Assembly (NCBI GenBank): GCA_031283515.1
Contig: JAITBS010000602.1
Coordinates: 1-9,208, forward strand
Direction of reading: 5' to 3'
Source: Planctomycetaceae bacterium
GTDB lineage: Bacteria > Planctomycetota > Planctomycetia > Pirellulales > Thermoguttaceae
Length of the DNA: 9,208 nucleotides
Shown here: positions 1 through 5,940 of the stretch, piece after piece
Position numbering within the stretch: the first letter of the stretch is position 1
Layout of the letters: every line of letters starts with the position of its first letter
Made by a program: the position numbers and the translations under genes
Notes under the pieces: model-generated
Database searches by the model: none
The model's input: the letters and a program-made list of their open reading frames with translations, nothing else
Told to the model about the DNA's origin: nothing

Positions 1-2
1 CA

Positions 3-122
3 GTTTGGGCAGTTTCATATTGTCTCATACAAACATTCGGAAAATCCGCTACAACTCAAATAATCGGCAAAAACGACAAAGTTTCTCCAGTTTATTTTTC
101 ACAAACCTCAAAATTTAAATAG
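3..122 (+). CDS. Possible 3' end of a gene entering from the left
   Basis: Reading from base 3, the frame stays open for 39 codons and ends in TAG at 120-122. The predicted C-terminus includes IIGKNDKVSPVYF and ends in SKFK, which has an ordinary protein composition. The other two plus-strand frames are also open for part of this stretch, stopping at 61-63 and 116-118, so the open frame alone is weak evidence. No family is recognisable from this tail. I chose this frame because its residue mix looks most protein-like. It could equally be non-coding sequence. Confidence 0.25.
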   Translation, partial: VWAVSYCLIQTFGKSATTQIIGKNDKVSPVYFSQTSKFK

Positions 123-185
123 TGAGTGGAGAGTGTCGCAAGCGGAGTAATACCATTTCGGCAGTAATCCGCTTGCGCAACTATT
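121..185. repeat. Hairpin repeat, related to the arm of the 5006-5292 element
   Basis: The arms CGCAAGCGGA (137-146) and TCCGCTTGCG (168-177) form a perfect 10-bp stem, preceded by GTGGAGAGTG. The same arrangement occurs at about 5081-5140, where GTGGAGAGTTCGCA is followed by a similar spacer and then TAATCTGCTTGCGAACTA. The two copies are clearly related but diverged. This one lacks the long outer arms of the 5 kb copy. Further right, about 213-229, is AACCACAAAAGACACAG. I recall that phrase as similar to intergenic repeats scattered through many environmental bacterial genomes. No gene is visible in 186-259. Confidence 0.7.
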
Positions 186-259
186 AAGGGAATCTCTAAA
201 AATTAATTTTAAACCACAAAAGACACAGAACAAATTTTAATTTGAATCAAAACATAATT

Positions 260-545
260 GTAATCTATCAGTGGCATTTTTGTTTTTTCGATTTTCACCC
301 CGACAGGGGTGTGATTTTCATAACCGCAGGTCATCGACCTGCGGACTCGTACAACGAACATTCCTCTGTCTGAAAGACAGAATTTTAAAAATCGAATGTG
401 TGATTATGATCGTTCAGTTTCGTCTTTCAGACGACGTTGAGAAGAGATGTTGACCGTAGGTCGCGCTTCGCTTGACCTACGGTTATGAAAATTCCACCCC
501 TGTCGGGGTGAAGAATCAAAATAAAAAATGCCACTGATAGATTAC
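260..545. mobile_element. MITE-like hairpin-rich element with 22-bp terminal inverted repeats
   Basis: The two ends (260-281 and 524-545) are perfect 22-bp inverted repeats beginning GTAATCTATCAGTGG. The pentamer TAATT directly flanks both sides (255-259 and 546-550), as a target-site duplication would. The interior is a chain of hairpins: CACCCC/GGGGTG at 296-311, a 9-bp stem at 324-344, CTGTCT/AGACAG at 366-380, CGTCT/AGACG at 421-433, a 10-bp stem at 453-483, and CACCCC/GGGGTG again at 495-510. At 286 bp with no transposase it can only be non-autonomous. A short open frame from a GTG at 271 runs through these palindromes and is not a credible gene. A diverged, inverted copy lies at 5569-5798. 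The transposase family that would mobilise it cannot be told from the sequence. Confidence 0.8.
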
Positions 546-730
546 TAATTTTTCAATAAAGACACCTCAACGCCATGTCAATCAGGCAATCTTTGAGCAA
601 AATATCGCCTAACTTGTCAATGTGATATTCTTCGATTAAAATAAATACCTTTCATGTTCGGAGATAATTCGTAAGGTAATTCCAAAACAATAATGATCTC
701 CGCAAAATTTAATTTCAACCGAATTGATTC
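546..730. other. Intergenic stretch upstream of the zinc-ribbon membrane protein
   Basis: No convincing gene is present. The minus strand is open for 33 codons (651 down to a stop at 553-555) and reads, in part, EEYHIDKLGDILLKDCLIDM. This resembles the tail of a real protein more than random sequence, but it has no start codon and is cut by a stop upstream, so at most it is a gene remnant. No Shine-Dalgarno motif precedes the ATG at 731, and no clear promoter was found. Confidence 0.4.
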
Positions 731-1090
731 ATGATTAAAAAATATTTGTTTTATTTATTTCGCTGGCAACTGTCAACTCCGATCTTAGCTCTTGTTTTAT
801 GGGCATTACGCGGTTATAATGATTGGATTGTTACAATTATTGCCAATTTATTGGGCGGTTTGGTTTTTTTCTGGGTTGATCGTATTATTTTCAAGGTCGA
901 ATACAGAAATCCTTTGTGGGAAATCAAAGATGATATTGTTTGTGTCAACTGCGGGAAAATCTGTAAAGGATACCGTTTGGTAAAAACCTCCAACTATGAC
1001 CGCCTCAATGATAAACATCCTGAATTTCGTTGCGCAACATGTTCCGAAGAAAAAATTAAACAATTAAATAACCGTGGTGTGATTGTGTAA
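731..1090 (+). CDS. Small two-pass membrane protein with C-terminal zinc ribbon
   Basis: A 119-residue protein of unassigned function. The N-terminal half has two hydrophobic segments (about residues 13-28 and 32-54) separated by a short polar loop. The C-terminal half is soluble and carries two CXXC knuckles, C71-C74 and C101-C104, with an extra Cys at 78. This is the spacing of a four-Cys zinc ribbon. The basic N-terminus (MIKKYLFYLFRW) and a charged segment after the second helix suggest that both the N-terminus and the zinc ribbon are cytoplasmic. The RWQLSTPILA and GGLVFFWVDR segments resemble a conserved hypothetical family that I recall from several bacterial phyla, without a known role. 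The gene stands alone between repeat-rich gaps. The start is the first ATG after an in-frame stop and has no visible ribosome-binding site. Confidence 0.75.
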   Translation: MIKKYLFYLFRWQLSTPILALVLWALRGYNDWIVTIIANLLGGLVFFWVDRIIFKVEYRNPLWEIKDDIVCVNCGKICKGYRLVKTSNYDRLNDKHPEFRCATCSEEKIKQLNNRGVIV

Positions 1091-1396
1091 ATGTATTGTG
1101 GGTAAAATACTTTTTTGTATTAAATCTGTCATTATTCGGCAGAATTTTATTGACTTAGACTTATCAGAGTAACTGTCCATTTTTATCAACATAGGACTTA
1201 GATATTTGTAGATTTTTAGTCCGCAGATGACGCAGAGTTTCGCCAATTAGTTTTTTGAAATAGGAAACAAACAAAATACTGAAACAAATAAAAAAGGAAC
1301 TGACAAAAAGTATGGAGATTTCATTTCAGGAACTTCTAAAACAACTGTTTCATAAAAATGTTGCCCTTAAAAAATAAAAACTATGTAATAAATTTT

Positions 1397-1411
1397 GTAA
1401 TATATCAGTGG
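1397..1411 (+). repeat. Solitary copy of the element end motif
   Basis: GTAATATATCAGTGG matches exactly, in opposite orientation, the right end of the 5006-5292 element (reverse complement of 5278-5292). It differs at one position from the ends of the 260-545 element. No matching partner in the opposite orientation follows within the gap, so this is either a decayed element or a lone end. The adjacent AATTTTTTTC is like the T-rich inner flank of the other copies. Confidence 0.6.
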
Positions 1412-1420
1412 AATTTTTTT

Positions 1421-1446
1421 CAAGAAACTTTTTCAAGAAACTTTTT
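1421..1446. repeat. Two tandem copies of a 13-bp unit
   Basis: CAAGAAACTTTTT occurs twice head to tail, followed by a partial third copy (CAAAAA). It lies just inside the solitary end motif. It could be slippage sequence, and no regulatory role is evident. Confidence 0.6.
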
Positions 1447-1551
1447 CAAAAAATCTGTGAAAATCAGCGTAATCTGCGGACTATTTGAACAATGTATTTG
1501 AGCGGTTAATAAAATAAATAGTTGATTATCCGATTTAATTGTTTTGTGTGA

Positions 1552-2271
1552 TTGTTACAAAAAAAAAATCAACCGTTCCAAATTTTTAAATCAAACCCAA
1601 TTTTAGACCTACTCGTGACCCAAAATAATTCTTCAGAAATAATTGTCGAAACAATTTTATCTGTTCCTTTTCAGGAAAACGGATATCTTATTTATCAGGT
1701 TGGTAATCAGGAATGTTTCCTTGTTGATCCTGGTTTTGAACCGGAGAAAATTATTGAATGTGTTCAAAACAAAGAACTCAATCCGATTGCAATTCTTGTT
1801 ACACATGGTCACGCCGATCATATTGCCGGAATTGACGCAATAAGAACTGTTTGGAAAAATTGTAAAATTTATATCGGTGAAGAGGAAAAAGAAAAATTAA
1901 TTGATGCCGAACAAAATCTTTCTGCACCTTTTGGTTTTGCAATAACTGTTGCGCCGGCGGACGTATTGCTTCGCGATGGTGATAAACTGGATTTAGCCGG
2001 AATTTCGATTGAAGTACGGCATGTTCCAGGACACAGCAAAGGACATTTGGTTTATCTTCTTCGGACACTTTCCACTCCAATTCTTTTTACAGGTGATGTC
2101 ATCTTCAAACAAAGTATCGGACGAAATGATTTTCCTGACGGCAATCCGGCAATTCAACTTGAAGCAATTCGTTCACAAATTCTTTCGTTGCCGGATGAAA
2201 CAATTATTTACGCCGGTCATGGTCAGATGACTACTGTCGGAGCAGAACGGCAAACAAATCCCTATTTATAA
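1552..2271 (+). CDS. Glyoxalase II-like metallo-beta-lactamase-fold hydrolase (YcbL type)
   Basis: Probably a cytoplasmic zinc hydrolase acting on a thioester such as S-lactoylglutathione or a related small metabolite. Substrate cannot be fixed from sequence, and persulfide dioxygenases share the fold. The metal site is complete: THGHADH (H85, H87, D89, H90 on this numbering), H161 in PGHSKGH, D182 in LFTGD, and H223 in YAGHG. The SIGRNDFPDGNP stretch and the TNPYL C-terminus are typical of the single-domain type II glyoxalase/YcbL group, which usually has about 210-220 residues. The frame opens at a TTG immediately after an in-frame TGA, with no ribosome-binding site. Homologues I remember begin close to the SVPFQENGY segment (residue 37 on), so the GTG at 1615 (residue 22) is a good alternative start. 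comEC follows on the same strand after 121 bp. Confidence 0.85.
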   Translation: MLQKKNQPFQIFKSNPILDLLVTQNNSSEIIVETILSVPFQENGYLIYQVGNQECFLVDPGFEPEKIIECVQNKELNPIAILVTHGHADHIAGIDAIRTVWKNCKIYIGEEEKEKLIDAEQNLSAPFGFAITVAPADVLLRDGDKLDLAGISIEVRHVPGHSKGHLVYLLRTLSTPILFTGDVIFKQSIGRNDFPDGNPAIQLEAIRSQILSLPDETIIYAGHGQMTTVGAERQTNPYL

Positions 2272-2392
2272 CTTGAACAATAATAATTGAACAGAAATAA
2301 ACAGAACAAAAACAAATTAGTTTATCTCCGTGATTCAAATGTCTGAACTGTAATTTATGTTATTGTTATGATTAAACCGGTAATTACAGCAG

Positions 2393-4957
2393 ATGAAACC
2401 GTTACAAAGATCAATTCCGTATCAACCGTTTTCACCGCTTTTTATTGCGGCGGTTTTGGGTATTCTTTGTGATCGGTTTCTTGGTTTGTCGTGGAATTGT
2501 TGGGCCATTCTTTTTTCTGTAACGTTTGTCGGATGGTTTGGAGCGTTTCTTTGGAAACGTTCGGTAATATCAACGATTTTACTTTTTATTGTTTGTTATT
2601 CTTTCTTTGGTTTTTGGCATCATGATCGCTGGAACCGTTTTTCGGAAAACGATCTTGGATTTTACGCACAAAAAAACGATGAACCGGCGGCATTACAAGG
2701 TTCTGTTTATGAAATGCCGCGTTATTTTCCGAAACCGCCATTCGATCCGGGTAAAATTTTTGCAACTTCGGAACGAACAATTTTTACACTTCATGCCGAA
2801 CGGTTGCGTGACAAAGACGATTGGATTTTGGTAAGTGGTCGTGTTTTGGTGATTGTTGAGGGAGATTGGCGGAGTCTTCGTATCGGCGATACCATTCAAC
2901 TTTTCGGTACATTATCGAAACCGCTTAGTCCTCAAAATCCCGAAGATTATGATCATGCCGGTATGTTGCGCAGTCAACGGATTCTTTGTATTATTCGTGT
3001 GCCAACCCGAAACGCCATTTCCGTACTGAAAACTGAAAATCTGAGTATTGTCCGTTTTCTGGAAACAGTGCGCCGAACTTGTCAGGCAAACTTTCAATGC
3101 CGGATGAGTCCGGAAGTTTCTTTGCTTGCAGCAGCAATGATTCTTGGTATTCGTGAAGGAGTTGACGAAGAAACATCGCAAAACCTAATTGAAACAGGAA
3201 CAATGCATATTCTTGCTATTTCCGGTTTACATATCACAATTGTTGCGATAATTATTACTTTTGTTCTTAATTTATTGGGTATTTCGAAACGTGTCCGTTC
3301 TATTATTATTTTTACAACAGTTATTATTTATCTCTTTTTAACCGATCTTCAAACTCCGGCAATTCGTTCAACAATTTTAATTTGTGTTATTTCGATGTCG
3401 GTTATTTTGAATCGTCGTTCGTTTGGTGTCAATACACTTTGCGCAACGGCATTGATTGTTTTGATATTGAATCCGGCGGAATTGTTCCAATTTGGTGCGC
3501 AACTTTCTTTTGTTGCAACAGGCGCTTTTTTCTGGATTCCGAAAATCAATACCTTTCGTCAACTCCTTTTCGGTGAGGAAGAACTCACTGAAAATATGAA
3601 ATCAAAATTAAGTAACATCGAACGTTTTGAAACAAAACATTGGCTCGTTTTTCAATTTGCACAATATTTTTTTAAGAAAATCGCGGAACTTTTTCTTATA
3701 AGTCTTGTGATTTGGGGAATTTCGATGCCGTTAATTTTGGATCATTTTCATCTTTTTACACCGATTGCTATTTTGGTCAATCCATTACTTTGGATTCCAC
3801 TGACAACCTCAATGATTGGCGGTTTTTGTACAATGATTTTTGGTAACATTCCGATACTTGGTGATCATTTGGGGTGGTTGACTGATTTTTCATTTCGGAT
3901 ACTTTTCGGCATGATTGCTTTTTTTCAACATCTTGGCGGACATTATTGGGTTCCCGGACCGCCGGTTTGGTGGAATCTTGTTTATTATTCTGTTTTTACA
4001 TTACTAACCTTTTTGCCGGTTCGCCGTTTACCGTTACGATTGTTGGCGGTTCTTCTTTTGGGCTGGATAACAATTGGTTTTAGTTACGGATATTTTCGTG
4101 ATTTCAACCGTTCTTGGAACAACCGTTTAACACTTTCCGTTTTTTCGGTTGGTCATGGTAATTGTGTTCTTGTTACAACGCCTCAGAAAAAGACTTTTAT
4201 TTATGATGCGGGGTGTATTTCGTCACCGCAACGGGTTGCCGATGTGATGAGTCGGGCAATTTGGCGGCTTGGCAAAATAAAGATTGATGCCGTTATTATT
4301 TCACATCCAGACAGTGATCATTACAATGGAGTTGCGATTCTTGCCGACCGGTTTTATATCGGAACAGTTTTTGTTTCGCCCTATATGTTTGAACCGCTTA
4401 AAATTCTTCAAAAAGAAATTGACGAACGAGAAATCTCTTTCGATCAACTTGAGGAAGATGAATTTAAGGAACAACAATTATTATTGCTGCTGCAAAAAAA
4501 ACTTGAAACAAAAAAAATTCCGGTTGTCGAGGTTAGTGACGGTGATTCTCTAACAGAACAAGGGCTTCCGAACAGTCTTTTCCTGCATCCGCCTAAAACA
4601 GATTTTGTTGAACGGGAAAACACAAACGCATCGAGTTTAGTGCTTCGTTTTGAACATTTGGGAGTTGGTGTTTTATTATCGGGCGATTTGGATGGTCGTT
4701 TGGTGTCGCCGTTTTTGAAACGGCAACCAATTCCGTGCGAAATTGTTATGATTCCGCATCATGGCGGTCGTTCGAAACAAACGGAACCGCTTCTTAAATG
4801 GGCAACTCCAAAATTATTGTTATTTAGTGCCGGACGGTTTACACATAAAGATGCTGTTCTGAAAAATTATCGGCAACGTCATTTTACTGTCCATAGCACT
4901 TTTGAAGAAGGTTGTATCGAAATTTCTATTGATCGGCAATATCCTTTCAAAAAATAA
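2393..4957 (+). CDS. comEC: ComEC/Rec2 family DNA-uptake channel protein
   Basis: An 854-residue inner-membrane protein expected to form the channel that brings single-stranded DNA into the cytoplasm during natural transformation. Order of parts: three N-terminal hydrophobic segments (about 14-75); a soluble segment (about 97-205, DUF4131/OB-like); the multi-pass Competence domain (about 240-565), with the hallmark MHILAISGLH at 271-280; and a C-terminal metallo-beta-lactamase domain (about 579-848). The last contains SVGHGN (585-590), SHPDSDH (637-643), LSGD (762-765) and PHHGG (788-792). Its metal-binding residues appear intact, consistent with the proposed nuclease role of this domain. The usual VGQGD is VGHGN here, and HHGS is HHGG. 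A Glu/Leu/Lys-rich insert lies at about 668-706. Length is in the family range. The ATG gives a typical N-terminus despite a weak ribosome-binding site. No comEA or comF is nearby. Confidence 0.93.
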   Translation: MKPLQRSIPYQPFSPLFIAAVLGILCDRFLGLSWNCWAILFSVTFVGWFGAFLWKRSVISTILLFIVCYSFFGFWHHDRWNRFSENDLGFYAQKNDEPAALQGSVYEMPRYFPKPPFDPGKIFATSERTIFTLHAERLRDKDDWILVSGRVLVIVEGDWRSLRIGDTIQLFGTLSKPLSPQNPEDYDHAGMLRSQRILCIIRVPTRNAISVLKTENLSIVRFLETVRRTCQANFQCRMSPEVSLLAAAMILGIREGVDEETSQNLIETGTMHILAISGLHITIVAIIITFVLNLLGISKRVRSIIIFTTVIIYLFLTDLQTPAIRSTILICVISMSVILNRRSFGVNTLCATALIVLILNPAELFQFGAQLSFVATGAFFWIPKINTFRQLLFGEEELTENMKSKLSNIERFETKHWLVFQFAQYFFKKIAELFLISLVIWGISMPLILDHFHLFTPIAILVNPLLWIPLTTSMIGGFCTMIFGNIPILGDHLGWLTDFSFRILFGMIAFFQHLGGHYWVPGPPVWWNLVYYSVFTLLTFLPVRRLPLRLLAVLLLGWITIGFSYGYFRDFNRSWNNRLTLSVFSVGHGNCVLVTTPQKKTFIYDAGCISSPQRVADVMSRAIWRLGKIKIDAVIISHPDSDHYNGVAILADRFYIGTVFVSPYMFEPLKILQKEIDEREISFDQLEEDEFKEQQLLLLLQKKLETKKIPVVEVSDGDSLTEQGLPNSLFLHPPKTDFVERENTNASSLVLRFEHLGVGVLLSGDLDGRLVSPFLKRQPIPCEIVMIPHHGGRSKQTEPLLKWATPKLLLFSAGRFTHKDAVLKNYRQRHFTVHSTFEEGCIEISIDRQYPFKK

Positions 4958-4982
4958 TATTAAATTATTGTAATTATGTTCC

Positions 4983-5004
4983 GAAAATTCTAAACCGAAT
5001 TTTC
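4983..5004. terminator. AT-rich hairpin after comEC, possible weak terminator
   Basis: GAAAATTC (4983-4990) and GAATTTTC (4997-5004) form a perfect 8-bp stem around a 6-base loop, 26 bases after the comEC stop. The stem has little GC and lacks a following T-run, so termination is uncertain. It directly abuts the end motif of the next element and may be flanking sequence only. Confidence 0.3.
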
Positions 5005-5005
5005 T

Positions 5006-5292
5006 GTAATCTATCAGCGGAATTATTGTAGATACAACAATAGGCAGCCCTGAAAGGGCAGTGGTTAGTGGTTAGTTGATAGTGGAGAGTTCGCACGCGG
5101 ATTCAAAACGTTTTGGTCGTAATCTGCTTGCGAACTATCCACTCTCCACTATCAACTCTCCACTAGTCCATCGCCCTTTCAGGGCTTATTAATTTGGGAT
5201 GATTTGTAACCCACCCCGTTGGGGCGGGCTATAATCTTAACGCCCTTTCAGGGCTACTTTGTTTATTTACAAAAATCCCACTGATATATTAC
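5006..5292. mobile_element. Second MITE-like element with related ends and different hairpin cargo
   Basis: The ends GTAATCTATCAGCGG (5006-5020) and the reverse complement of 5278-5292 (GTAATATATCAGTGG) match at 13 of 15 positions. The 287-bp length is almost that of the 260-545 element (286 bp). The interior differs. It has GCCCTGAAAGGGC at 5047-5059, the reverse-oriented GCCCTTTCAGGGC at 5173-5185 and 5242-5254, a C-rich/G-rich hairpin at about 5210-5228, and a large cruciform-type hairpin. The large hairpin has perfect 17-bp outer arms (5074-5090 with 5141-5157) and an inner stem related to 121-185. The heptamer GTGGTTA is duplicated at 5061-5074. No exact target duplication is seen, so it may be older than the first element. 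No coding capacity. Confidence 0.7.
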
Positions 5293-5372
5293 CAAATTTC
5301 TAGCAATTCTCTCGACACTAAACCTCTTGCAGACTTGTCATAACTCTTGTAAAATGATACAAGTCTTTCTGT

Positions 5373-5540
5373 GAACACTAGAAAATATTCCTAGAACACT
5401 AGAAAATATTCCTAGAAGACTAGAAAACATTCCTAGAAGACTAGAAAACATTCCTAGAAGACTAGAAAACATTTCCAGAAGACTAGAAAACATTCCTAGA
5501 ACACTAGGAAACATTTCCAGAACACTAGGAAACATTACTA
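5373..5540. repeat. Eight tandem copies of a 21-bp unit
   Basis: Eight uninterrupted 21-bp units start at 5373 and every 21 bases after. The array breaks down at about 5547. The first two are GAACACTAGAAAATATTCCTA. Units 3, 4 and 6 read GAAGACTAGAAAACATTCCT followed by A. The last two carry CTAGGAAACATT. Each unit contains an imperfect dyad, CTAG(A/G)AA-ACA-TTCCTAG. The unit equals two DNA helical turns and seven codons. On the minus strand it gives a heptapeptide repeat of the form MFSSLLG in a 96-codon frame (5628 to 5338), but that frame starts inside an element and has no recognisable flanking domain. There are no spacers, so this is not a CRISPR array. The substitution pattern, with neighbouring units most alike, indicates expansion by local duplication. 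Confidence 0.9.
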
Positions 5541-5568
5541 GAACACGCCGGAACGTAAAAGAATTTCG

Positions 5569-5798
5569 GTAATCTATTAGTGGAATTATTATTTTTGCTT
5601 CTTCACCCCGAAGAGGCGGAATTTTCATAACCGTAGGTCAAGCGAAGCGCGGCTTACGGTAAATACTTCGCCTCAACATCGTCTGAAAGACGAAACGAAA
5701 CGATCCGAATCATTAATCCGGCAATTATTAAAGTTCTGTTTTGCAGACAGCGGTTTGTTGATGATGTCCATCCGCAGGTCGATGAGCTGCGGTTATGA
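5569..5798. mobile_element. Degenerate, inverted copy of the 260-545 element
   Basis: The left end GTAATCTATTAGTGG (5569-5583) matches the right end of the first element read on the minus strand. A 34-bp block at 5618-5651 is identical to the reverse complement of 462-495. A 17-bp block at 5680-5696 is identical to the reverse complement of 417-433. A further match runs through the TCCGCAGGTCGATGA hairpin to about 5798 (compare 318-345). The far terminal repeat (the counterpart of 260-317) is not recognisable, so the copy is truncated or its end was replaced. The CACCCC/GGGGTG stem near the left end has decayed to CACCCCGAAGAGGCGG. Confidence 0.75.
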
Positions 5799-5940
5799 GG
5801 TGCGATGTTCGGTGAAAGCCCTTCGGCGAAATATCGCCTATCATAAAATAAGAGCTCGACTGAATAGATATGAGAATTTTACTTCAAACTCTTTTCGTGT
5901 AGTTCGTATTCTCAAAAAATAATTCGCGAAAACCTGCGGA
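5799..5940. other. Intergenic stretch downstream of the deacetylase
   Basis: A small hairpin, GGCGA (5825-5829) with TCGCC (5834-5838), follows the end of recognisable element homology. The run TCTTTTCGTGTAGTTCG (about 5890-5906) and the CTGCGGACTA at 5934-5943 again recall dispersed intergenic repeats. There is no clear terminator for the minus-strand gene and no coding region. Confidence 0.4.

Larger units (their letters stand above)
1217..1483. repeat. Widely spaced inverted repeat (CTGCGGACTA type)
   Basis: TAGTCCGCAGATGACGC at 1217-1233 matches the reverse complement of GCGTAATCTGCGGACTA at 1467-1483 at 16 of 17 positions. The core CTGCGGACTA recurs at 5934-5943, beside the 3' end of the deacetylase gene. 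The phrase resembles dispersed 'CGCAGATTACGCAGA' intergenic repeats that I recall from many environmental bacteria. The pair may bound a degenerate element of about 267 bp. No target duplication was apparent. Confidence 0.5.
1091..1551. other. Repeat-bearing intergenic region
   Basis: No substantial gene. The region holds a long-distance inverted repeat (1217-1233 with 1467-1483), a solitary copy of the element end motif (1397-1411) and a short tandem repeat (1421-1446). A tiny open frame at 1312-1377 would encode the 21 residues MEISFQELLKQLFHKNVALK plus K. An AAGGA lies 13 bases upstream of its ATG, a poor spacing. It could be a leftover fragment or chance. No Shine-Dalgarno motif or convincing promoter precedes the hydrolase gene that follows. 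Confidence 0.6.

Noticed and set aside
271..453. 60-codon plus-strand open frame starting with GTG
   Set aside because: It lies wholly inside the hairpin-chain element and translates palindromes; no domain or ribosome-binding site.
598..612. Shared 12-mer AAATATCGCCTA with 5829-5840
   Set aside because: Too short and without matching flanks; the 5.8 kb copy is part of a small hairpin and the other is not.
1552..4957. Dedicated competence operon formed by the hydrolase and comEC
   Set aside because: Same strand, but there is a 121-bp gap, no other com genes, and the hydrolase has glyoxalase II-type motifs rather than a competence role.
5373..5540. CRISPR array
   Set aside because: Units are contiguous with no unique spacers, and no cas genes are present.
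5338..5628. 96-codon minus-strand frame with MFSSLLG heptad repeats
   Set aside because: The frame is a by-product of a 21-bp period. Its N-terminus is element sequence and no recognisable domain flanks the repeat. Kept only as a note under the array.
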